Source: Flammulina velutipes | Taxonomy: Eukaryota > Basidiomycota > Agaricomycetes > Agaricales > Physalacriaceae | NCBI GenBank assembly: GCA_011800155.1 | Contig: CM022369.1 | Span: forward strand, 62,001 to 126,000 | Direction of reading: 5' to 3' | Length of the DNA: 64,000 bases | Shown here: one piece after another, positions 55,404-64,000 of the stretch | Position numbering within the stretch: the first letter of the stretch is position 1 | How the letters are laid out: every line of letters begins with the position of its first letter | Made by a program: the position numbers and the translations under genes | Notes under the pieces: model-generated | Database searches by the model: none | Told to the model about the DNA's origin: nothing | The model's input: only the letters and a program-made list of their open reading frames with translations

Positions 55404-56626
55404 ATGCCCGTCTTCAAAAGCCCGAAAAGCAGCGCTTCGAGGCCATTCTGCACGACCTGTACTCGCTATTTCTCCAATAATGCCGGGTTCGAATCCGTAT
55501 GTGAGGTTCCTCTCTCTCATGTAGCGATTCTGACGAAAAACTCAAGCACAATGTCTCTAAACACCCGACTGAACATCAATGCTACGTCTGCGAGCGACCC
55601 TTCCGTACTGCTGCGTCGCTGGAGGAGCATTATCGTGGCTCGCCCAATCATCCCAACTGTCCCGTTTGCGGGAAGGGAGCGAGGAACGATGTGTTGAACA
55701 AAGAGGTACCAACTTGAAGATCTGTCTCTTCTTGAGTGTGACCCGGATTCGGATGTATAGCATGTTGAGACTACACACCCAAAAATGGACTGCGGTCTTC
55801 TACAATGCAACGTGAAGAATGTTTATGAAAGGGACTTGAATATCCACTACGCCACATCACCGAGCCACCCTTCGTGCACGATTTGTGGTGGCGGGTTCTT
55901 CGATAGGGCGCTGCTTGTTGAGGTATGGCATGGCGATTGTGTGGTAGAGCCTGCCTGATGCATTTGTAGCATCTGGATGTTAATCATCGCTCCCAACACT
56001 GTCGTCCTTGCCAAAGAACATTTTCGTCCGCGGAGAGACTTCAGGAGCATTTTAAAATGTCACCTGAGCACATCGTTTGCTCAAGGTGCGATGTTGGCTT
56101 CGAGAATATCGAGGATTATGATATGGTTCGTTGATTATCGAAGACTTATCACGCAAATATCTCACAGACCTACTTATAGCATCGCTTGACCACACATTCG
56201 CCTCAACTTTCTACGCAGTCGCGTGATGATTATGGTCCTGGACTGGTATGTGTTACCCTATAATCTGTGGACTGAAAGCTAAACCTTTCAATAGCTTAAT
56301 CTAGTAAATACTGAGGCATTTTCATCCACGTCAAGTACTGAGGCTGAAAGGACCTGGGATGCTGACTCCGTGCGTTACTGTTATTTATTTAGCGTATGAT
56401 ACCGAGTTATTGATATCAATCGCAGGACAACGCCACGCATTGGGTGAACGAACTAGTCTCTGACGACGTGGTTTCACACAGCATCAAATCTTCGTCTTCA
56501 CAGAGCCGCCAGGGAATTTCGTCAACGAGTTGGGCGTCAAATTCGTCCTTGATGAGGTATGTGGCTTTAATTACAGATTCATTTGATTGTATTTGATTGT
56601 TTCACGGCCCAAGTTTCCACTGCTGA
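55404..56626 (+). CDS. C2H2 zinc-finger array protein with truncated C-terminus
   Basis: Exons join in frame from MPVFKSPKSS to FCTTCTRYFSNNAGFES, then HQCYVCERPFRTAASLEEHY, NCPVCGKGARNDVLNKE, HVETTHPKMDCGLLQCNVKN, SCTICGGGFFDRALLVE, HLDVNHRSQHCRPCQRTF and VCSRCDVGFENIEDYDM, followed by a Ser-rich linker. This is a chain of C2H2-like fingers seen in mushroom proteins that normally end in a RING. Introns: 55499-55526 region, after NKE, LVE, YDM and GPGL. After a final intron the frame reads SFHC and meets TGA at 56624, just inside the RING. The finger array may still be expressed. See the separate entry for the RING remnant. Confidence 0.6.
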
Positions 56627-56790
56627 ATATGTGGCGCCAATCATTGTGAGGCAATCAGTGCTACATTTTACGGACACATCTTCTGCCGTAGGTATCGAAG
56701 GTTTTCTACAAGACCTTGAACTGACATTGGATACAAGTGTATTTCACATACTGTGACGGAACTTGGGGAATGTGCTATTTGCCTAGTAAG
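56612..56790 (+). pseudogene. RING-finger remnant downstream of the stop
   Basis: After the stop the frame continues ICGANHCEAISATFYGHIFCR, an intron, then CISHTVTELGECAICL, the cysteine layout of a RING finger. Two changes break it: TGA in the first Cys pair and Tyr where the third-position Cys should be (FYGHIFC for FCGHIFC). Loss of E3 ligase activity is inferred. Confidence 0.6.
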
Positions 56791-57014
56791 CGCTTTGAGC
56801 TTGGCTTACATATTCAAGCTCGATATTGAGAGTGTCGGGAATGAGTAGGTCGCGACAACTAATTAGGAATCACATTTTTCCTACCACATTGAACGGTTTT
56901 AAATCTGAGCAAGGTTCTGGAAGACAGGCAGGATCCTGTACATTAAGCGTCGGAGTACGGAATTTATCAAGTTCCGATGTTTCGTCAATGTCATAGGAAT
57001 ATCCAGTCTCTCGT

Positions 57015-58511
57015 TTATACAGACTTTGTGTATTTCATGCCTTCCTCAGATTCCGTTTGTGCGCTACATGGGCGGCCCGCTTGTCTCTTGGTAAATTTTG
57101 GTACATAACCGTGCGCATTGACCTTGTGTCGGAGTAGCGCAGCCGGGTCGTTAGACGCCCAGACACAGCCATCGTGAGGGCAGATATTCGACTTTACGCC
57201 AGTGCTACAAAGTAAGGTCAAAATATACCCGAAGAGAAGCTCGGAACTCACTGCCGGCTAGATAAATGACTGCAGACATTTGTTTTCTGAGTGAATTAGC
57301 TTATGAAATCTTAGATGTGGTGTAAAAATGCTCACCTGTGAAAACCTCAAACCACAAAGGTCGCACACATAGCGACTTGGGGAAAGATGAGCAACGAGAA
57401 CAGGAGAGATGCATAGACGCACAGAATCTTCATGTGTACAATCTCGACGTGGCGCTTCATGTTCTGGCGGTGACAGACGTATCGACAGGCGTTTCCGGTC
57501 TTCTCGTCCTGACATAAACACATATAGATTCCGTCCGGGTCTCTCTTAGCATATTGCTCCCATGCGTTGCGGTTGACGGGATCAACACTGTCGACTGTGA
57601 AAGCTGATGTTGAGACCGTCACACCGGTGCTGGGAGTGGTGCCGGAAGCTATGCTAGACGTGGCGCAGGGAGGTGGCGCAGGATGTGAAGTCGTGGGAGA
57701 ATTGTACGTAGGGGAACGAGAGGACATTTGACGAAGAGTTGGTGATGACACCGATTCTGACGTCGTGATTGCGACCGGGCCCATCTCATTGTTCGAGGAA
57801 GAGCTTGATGAAAAGCCATCATCATCCATGTCAGCAAGACTCATCCGTCTGACCTCCAAGTTAGAATAAACCATAAGTTTATCGTTGTATAAGCACATAC
57901 CGCATTGGTTCGAGCAGCATAGGCTGCATAGCTGACCTACAAAGGTGTCGTTGAGAAATTACATAATTTATATGGTGTGCGACGTACGGTGGATGCCGCC
58001 TATCAGTGTTAAGAGGTGGCAGAGGGAACGAAAAAAAAGGCGGGCTATCCATGGGTCGACTAGGACAGCCACTCCTGCGAGAGGACGCTGGCGAGGACGT
58101 GAATGAGCCGTCATCGTCGGTCAGGGGTCGTGCCCCGAGACTTGGTCTTTCATCAAAAGACGTGGTATGCTCGATGCGAGGCCATATGTATGAGCCTGTA
58201 CTAGCTGTGAATTTTCTCAAAGAGGCTCCCCTTCGAGGGATTACAAGACACGGAATATCTTTGACGTCGGTTAATTGCTGGTAGGGATGTCTAGCGCAAC
58301 ACGTGTTAATTGAGCGATGGACGCTGAGAGATGAGAAAATATAACCTGTGAGGGGCTCCTCGACGGCGAGCTTCGTGCGGCGCGAAACTTACTTCTCGAT
58401 GCTCACTTCGCGTTCTAGACATGAAATAAGGGTATATATCATACGAATGAATACAAACACTCACCTTAACTCAGCGCAATCAATCTTGTTGTCGTCTTGG
58501 AAATGATCCAT
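57015..58511 (-). CDS. C2H2 zinc-finger transcription factor
   Basis: The start MDHFQDDNKIDCAEL joins TRSEHREMKT-like sequence, then a disordered part (PRPLTDDDGSFTSSPASSRR, MSLADMDDDGFSSSSSSNNE), then three fingers: MCLCQDEKTGNACRYVCHRQNMKRHVEIVH, here given only as its Cys/His plan CXC-X9-C..H-X4-H; YVCDLCGLRFSQVSIFTPHL; and NICPHDGCVWASNDPAALL. It ends GMKYTKSV. Such architecture suggests a sequence-specific DNA-binding protein; the target is unknown. About six introns. Start at 58511 is supported by a clean GTGAGT donor after AELR. Confidence 0.7.
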
Positions 58512-59375
58512 TGTGCAATAAGTAGCTTTGGGTGTAGTACTTAAAGAAGAAAAATCTGAAGCACTTGACACCACTGGAAGCAATCGTTAATAAAGCAGCG
58601 GGTAGATAGAACGACCGACATAAAACCGTGCGAGCGGCGACGAGAGACAGCGAGCGGTTTACAGAGAAGAGCAAGAGTAGGGGCACATGTTGAGATTGGT
58701 AGATCTGTGTATTTAACAGAAGGACATTCCCTTTTCCTTCTGTCCACTTACGGGGCTTGAATTACCATCAAAAGGATCTCCGACATTGAAACGGCATTAC
58801 TTCTCTGAGTCACGCATGCTTTGGTCGCATTATATCATTGTCACTTTGGCTTGTGTAGAAGCTAGGACCTCGTAAAGCCAGTCGTTCTGCGTGGGAAATT
58901 CGCGTTAAGTCATCACTACGGGCATCGGTATCATCCTGGATGTGAAGGACCAGAGCCTAGACCACGTACCATTCAAGTGTAACCAGAGCGTTTGTCATGT
59001 CTCAGTATACCACCAAGTACATGCACCGATGCCAATAGAACATGTTCTCCAGGCAAGATTTTCAAGTTCGAAGTTGGCTGTCAAGATCTATTTCCGAGCT
59101 CGGGACCGGTGTGACTAGCCGGAGTCACACGGAGGTACAGCTGGAAATCGAGGTGGCTAGTGTGTTAGTAGTAAGTCAGCAACCTCTCTGCAATTCTATT
59201 GGCGAGCTCTTGCTATATTGTGACTACTGTTAGTTCTTTCTGAGGCTCATGCATGTCTCACACACAAATTCCTCTTACAACACTTTGAGGCAAGTTACTG
59301 GTCATCCTGTATCTTGTCATCAGTCCTGAGGCCTGATCATTTGAAGAGTTTACAGAGACATTGTGATTGTTCGGG
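58512..59375. other. Intergenic region
   Basis: No gene seen; minus-strand frames at 58541-58747 overlap the 5' leader of the C2H2 gene. Contains its promoter. Confidence 0.5.
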
Positions 59376-61210
59376 CTAGTCAACATCGATGTAATCTACC
59401 TGTGTATCATCTTCTTTATCGCCTTCTTCGTCTGAGTCAATTACAATAACCCCTGGGCCTTCGTCGTCGCCTTCAGTGCTGAAATCCTCTGTATCAGATA
59501 TGTTGATGATGTCGCCACCAGGACCAACTTCTGAGTCAGAACAAGCATCAGAATCCTCTCCCTCTATTGATCCACCTGCGATACCACCGTATGAATCGTC
59601 CAAGGAGCGTGACATTGGCAATGCTGATTCAAACCCGTTTAACAACTTCTGCAACGGCAAAGGGCTCGACAAAAGAGCAGGAGCGGCGATGGAGAGAAGG
59701 ATGGCAGGAATTTTAATGTTGATGCTCTTGGCGAGACCTTCAAGACCTTTTGTCGTCGCTAATGACGATAAGTCCACTCTAACGGAATAAGCGACAAACG
59801 TGGCGGACGCATGTGGGTCCTTGGGGAGGCGACTCCCAACTCGCAGAGCTGTTACAGTATCATGCTATTAACCCAATCAAAACCTTCGTGTATCATCACG
59901 AAGTCGAAAAGACACACCTGCATGTGCATTAACTGCCTAAGTATCATCCCCGGAATGATATGTTTCTGGAAGACTTTAGTCAGGTCGTGGGCAGGCCAGA
60001 ACCGCTTCTGATATAAATCAACGAGACTTCGGATGTTGGGTGCACCAGCGAACATCCATAGGCTGCGATCAAAGCTTTTTGAAGCTGGAGGAGATATATA
60101 GAGGCGTAGAATAGTGTAGCTGGGAAAGTATGAAGGAACCCTTTTCGCTAGTTTTCCACAGCGACGAGGCAGTTTGCCAGAACAGTTCGTTGCAATCTCT
60201 TTCTTGAATCGCTTTTGCCAATCAGCCCTAAATACCATGAAATCGGTTTGTGATAGGGTGCTGAACGCTGAGACAAGCTCGTCTCCAAAGGACGTGCGTG
60301 CAAGCGCAGCAGCTATTTGTGGGCCACAGCCGGGAATACCCTTTGAAGGAGTTAATATAGACCAAGTGAGCCAGATATAAGTTGAAACTACCTCATCGTA
60401 GTCTCCTCCAGTAGCTAAAGCAAATAAAACGAGACCTCCCCATGTGATGCCAAGTTTCTCTCGAATCTTGTCCTGGGAGTATATCGATATGAACGGGCGT
60501 GCAGTCATGAGATTCAAGCTACGATGATAGTCAGTCAAATATGCCGATGCGAAGGGAAAGAAAGCTTACTTTCGACCAACAGCTAACGCGCCAAATACGG
60601 TAAGATCACTATCTGGCGAAAGAACCATATCAACGGCATGCAGACGGTTCATTGCTGCCAGCTCCGCATCAGCCTCACCAGGAGCCTATTGACGGATCAG
60701 TTTAATTTTCCGTACTGCAAGTCGCGCACTTACCTGATGAATATAGAAACCAAACACTTTGATAACCTCCTGAAAAGGCTCTGTGAGACTGTGGGGCTCG
60801 AAAACCACCTTCTTGTTGCGCTTGACTTTGGGACGCTCCGGTCCGTCGAAGACAAAGACTGCAGTTACGGGATACTGCGACAATCTACCTAGAAAACGAA
60901 AAAGATCTTTTAGGGGCCCGTTCATGCCACTTTGCTGATGACGCTGATGCGGAGAACGCTGAGATGACTCCATCATTGGACTACCATAGTTTGAGCTAGC
61001 ATAGGACAGCCAGGGGTAATGCTTACCTTGCATCTACGCCTACCAAAAATCCATTGGGATCCAAAAGCCCCTTTATGGCTGTTAGTTCGGCCCATGAATG
61101 GCTTTGAGCGGTTGGGCCTAGGATCTATGAGTCGATGAGAGATCAGTCAGGTAGAACAGCCAGCGTAGAGTAAGATTTGCCCTCACAAAGTGGGCGCCTT
61201 TGATACCCAT
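59376..61210 (-). CDS. XPG/Rad2-family structure-specific nuclease (GEN1-like)
   Basis: It begins MGIKGAHF, then ILGPTAQSHSW, GFLVGVDAS (first catalytic Asp), PLKDLFRFLGRLSQ and VFVFDGPERPKVKRNKKV (XPG-N region). The XPG-I region follows: QAPGEADAELAAMNRL and DMVLSPDSDLTVFGA with the acidic cluster. Then GGDYDEG joined to IPGCGPQIAAALA, the helix-hairpin-helix end. Such enzymes cut branched DNA (5' flaps or Holliday junctions) using two Mg2+. The C-terminus has an acidic tail (VIVIDSDEEGDKEDD) after LATTKGLEGL. Six short introns; the one after GVDAS is 46 nt. In mushrooms this family is often multi-copy; this copy lacks no catalytic residue I can see. Confidence 0.85.
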
Positions 61211-63561
61211 GATGAAGGTGAGACTGAGGTTCTCGATCGAACTCGGATGCCACTTCCGAGTCACATTCGAGTTCGATCGAATGTCGTAGCCTCTAATGGC
61301 GCGTCGCCTTCATCCGTGACATTTTGCAGCAAACATACTTCTCGACCCCTTCTGCTGCTCCTGAACGAATCACATTAGCTCCTTCAGCACAGCCAAGTCG
61401 CAGCACAGCCAAGTCGGCCCTACTCCTCTCAGATTGACGGCGACCACCACCTTGGTTCTGTTATTCGTATATTATACTCGATCATTGTGGCGGCTAATAT
61501 TCCCTGCTAGCCCCACGTCAATGGAGGTATCGACGCTGCCATGTCTAGCTCAAAACGGAGCAGCTTCGTGCTTCCCAAGTACCATTTCCCGCGTCAATCT
61601 CCAACAAGTGGGGGTCCTGGGTGACGACGGTAATCTTCACAAAAACCGAGAGGAGCGACAAGAGTTAGTCCAGACTGCTCGAAAACGGAGTCTTCGACTT
61701 TCCAAAGCATCTCGGGGTGATCAAGAGGTGTCGAGTATGGGAGGGGTATTAGAACGGGCGTAGGGGAAGGCCGTAAATTTCAGCAAACCCCTGCAACAGT
61801 AGATGTGTTGTAATTTCATTCCGGTGACGAAGGAAGGATCATGGCATCCACCACAATTTGGTAGTGAAAACAGGTCGCGAAGATAAAGTCCACCGTCAGG
61901 TTTTCGGATTCCCCCTCCCCCAATCATCGGTATTGAGGTTTGTTGGGAATTCTGGCGGACGCTCAAATATCGTCGCAATGCCTAACCGAGGCAACGTCAA
62001 TTTCAGTTCAGCCACCACTAGCAGAATATCGAACATACAATTTGATCTGTTCGCTCTTCCCCATCATGATTCTCATACGAAGCATCGGCTGAACAGTTGT
62101 CGTCAATGTAGAATCGTCAGCCAGTGCGCCCCCATCACGCGTCAAGTACAGCTTTTCATCCCTTTCGAGGTTCTCCGTCCATTTTTTGAGCCATATCTCA
62201 AGCAGCTGGGTCACAGTCAGACGAAGCCTTTCAGACTTGAGAATCTTCACGAAGGCAGCATAAGAGAGTGTGAAATAAAGCAGTTGTAATAGCACTAAGC
62301 ATCGGTTGGCAAGAATAAGAGTGATTTTCACGTGTTGATCACGGGAGTAATAATATCTCTCTCATCAACCAAGACTTAGACCCGTACCGAAGCTAGCAAA
62401 ACTTCGGAAAGCATTTTGCTCGACGTAGCTAGCGCTCATACCAAGGGCAGGATTGGGCCACTGTTTTTTAAAGGCTCTCAGAAACCTTCAACGACTGGTA
62501 GGCGCTCTCCCTGGTGCGTCTATTGCAACCCTCCCATCCTGCTATATGATACTCGACATGCTATTGCCTGGCAGGTGACGAACTTATGCATGAAACGCGT
62601 CTTCACCTCACGAAGGTACTCGCACCAGCCTTACACCAACTTGAACTTCTCGAGATTTCCAGCATATCAACACACTTGACAACTCTGCTCATGCGCCGGC
62701 ATGGGCAAATACTACGAAAAGCTGGCCCAGGATTTCGGGAACGCGATGTATCACACTTCGGGGGAAAACTAACACGCTGTCGTCACCTGCATCGGTGGCA
62801 AAGTGGACGAGGAGATCAACAAATTCGTCGGCTTTAGCGCACTCGTTGCCCCTGTCGCCCTGCGAAGTGGAAGAATCCCAAGGTCAGATTCAGCACGCGC
62901 TGCCGCCTGGGCGCTGGTTTGATCGTGCGGCGTGAAACATTCATCCTCAACGCATCCCATTAATGCTCACATATCGCGTTATCGCGTCATCTCTTACATC
63001 GCCGTCATCGGACATGCTCCTCACCCCCGGGTCCGTCTCTCCACCAGTGTCGTCTCCTTTGCTTCCTAATTCTTACAGATTTACTCTACTTGTCGGTCCC
63101 CGAACCGACAACGCCTTTGAGCGCTCTCTTCATTTACGTAGTCGACAGTGTCTGACCTGTTCATCACTACATACTATGGACGAAAGAAATGCCCGACCTC
63201 GAGAAGTACATCCGATAATATAAGCTCTACTTAGCACTTTCAGCTTTCTCAAGCATTCGCAGGCTGCGATTATTGGAGATGCATGTTCCGAATTCGGACA
63301 GAAATGAAAGGAGCCCAAATGGGTTCTCCTGGGGTTCTCTCCTCTTTTGGATATTTCCATGTGAACTGCAAGATCTACCTGTCCAGAGAAAGTTCCAGGT
63401 CGCTGAGGATCTGCTTCCATTAAGCTTGCGATGTTCCCTCCACCTTCTGTGTTCCTTCAAGGTTTCGGCTTACACCAGTACCCCATATTTAAAGTTAGGA
63501 TATATTCTTCCTGTTCTCGATCTTTCTCTCCTACTTTCTCCCTCCTTCAGTATTCTTGATC
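61211..63561. other. Mostly non-coding stretch with isolated coding-like pieces
   Basis: No gene could be assembled. A minus-strand frame at 62008-62331 (hydrophobic start, then WLKKWTENLERDEKLYLT) and a plus-strand stretch near 62.7-62.9 kb (KYYEKLAQDFGNAMYHTSGEN, then GKVDEEINKFVGFSALVAPVAL after a frame change) look like old coding sequence, the latter broken by a stop. Families not recognised. Confidence 0.3.
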
Positions 63562-64000
63562 ATGTCGGCACATTCCGAAATACCACAGGCCTTGGACAAC
63601 ACGTATGTGCTCGACCTGCTCGTGTATCCGTCTTACTAAATCCATGTCTTGCAGCATGGGCGCCACTCTGGTCGGGGTCATCGTCTCTGCTTGGTGTGGT
63701 ACATCCTTCACGATTGTGATGACTGTTTGACTTGACTTCACAGCCTGTACGGAGGTGAAATACTCATAGATCGGACTACATTCCAATATGAACATCGTTA
63801 ACAGTTTTCTGCGCGCAAGCAGTCTACTATTACCAGAGATATACCGAGGCATGTCGCGTTCCAAAGTACCTGTCCCTGTGTTCTCATCAAGTGATGCATA
63901 CATAGGACGCCTGGTATATCAAACTATTGGTGAGCGGTGAGTAGGAATCACATATTTTGTGGTTGATATGTTTCCAAGGTCGGTTCTGTATGCGCTCTCG
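63562..64000 (+). CDS. DUF6534-type mushroom membrane protein (5' part)
   Basis: Short exons join to MSAHSEIPQALDN, TMGATLVGVIVSACLYGV, FCAQAVYYYQRYTE, DAWYIKLL and VGSVCAL, the start of the multi-pass membrane proteins abundant in mushrooms and annotated DUF6534. Introns at about 63607-63656 (GTATGT...TTGCAG), 63698-63742 and 63753-63801 are GT-AG; the next seems to use a GC donor (63846-63904). A TATA-like CCCATATTTAAAG lies near 63482. The gene runs off the window. Function unknown. Confidence 0.7.

Noticed and set aside
55480..55500. B-box-like GGGTTCGAATCC
   Set aside because: The T-stem does not pair and the bases are coding for the first zinc finger exon.

Overview
The window looks like nuclear DNA of a mushroom-forming basidiomycete (Agaricomycetes). 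The evidence is the many introns of about 50-60 nt, the gene-dense two-strand layout, and families that are typical of mushrooms: a DUF6534-type membrane protein, divergent BTB and F-box proteins, an alpha-kinase with an N-terminal zinc finger, an XPG-type nuclease and a rve-like integrase. Everything here was read by eye; no database was searched. Exon joins were chosen by GT/GC-AG sites, frame and family resemblance.

Left part (1-16.8 kb). An F-box/LRR-like gene is followed by a 10.77-kb element (3674-14440). The element has 243-bp terminal inverted repeats that differ at only two positions and an exact 8-bp target duplication (ACTTTGTC). Inside are a gene of unknown function (A1), a small acidic orphan (B), a rve/DDE integrase gene with an internal deletion (C), and a zinc-finger alpha-kinase gene (D). 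A second, younger-looking foldback transposon (12582-13808, 6-bp target duplication ATTCAC) sits inside one intron of the alpha-kinase gene. A BTB-like gene lies just outside the element.

Core gene block (17.7-29.8 kb). This part looks like stable host genome: homogentisate 1,2-dioxygenase, a DUF2235 alpha/beta hydrolase with a 19-nt catalytic micro-exon, a ManC-type mannose-1-phosphate guanylyltransferase, a basic/serine-rich protein of unknown function, and an SKN7-type HSF/response-regulator transcription factor.

Accessory block (31-56.8 kb). It holds a long multi-exon gene of unknown function with one membrane segment, a badly decayed ENA-type P-ATPase, two apparently intact Crypton-like tyrosine recombinase genes of one family on the same strand, a paralogue (A2) of the element gene A1, two tandem arrays (about 220 bp diverged; 278 bp nearly perfect), a decayed MFS transporter, and a C2H2 gene whose C-terminal RING has been lost to a stop codon. 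Mobile-element genes and gene wrecks are mixed together here.

Right part (57-64 kb). A C2H2 transcription factor, an XPG/GEN1-like nuclease, a poorly coding stretch, and the start of a DUF6534-type membrane protein that runs off the end.

The most interesting object is the 10.77-kb element: recently moved, with a defective integrase, and carrying a kinase and two uncharacterised genes.
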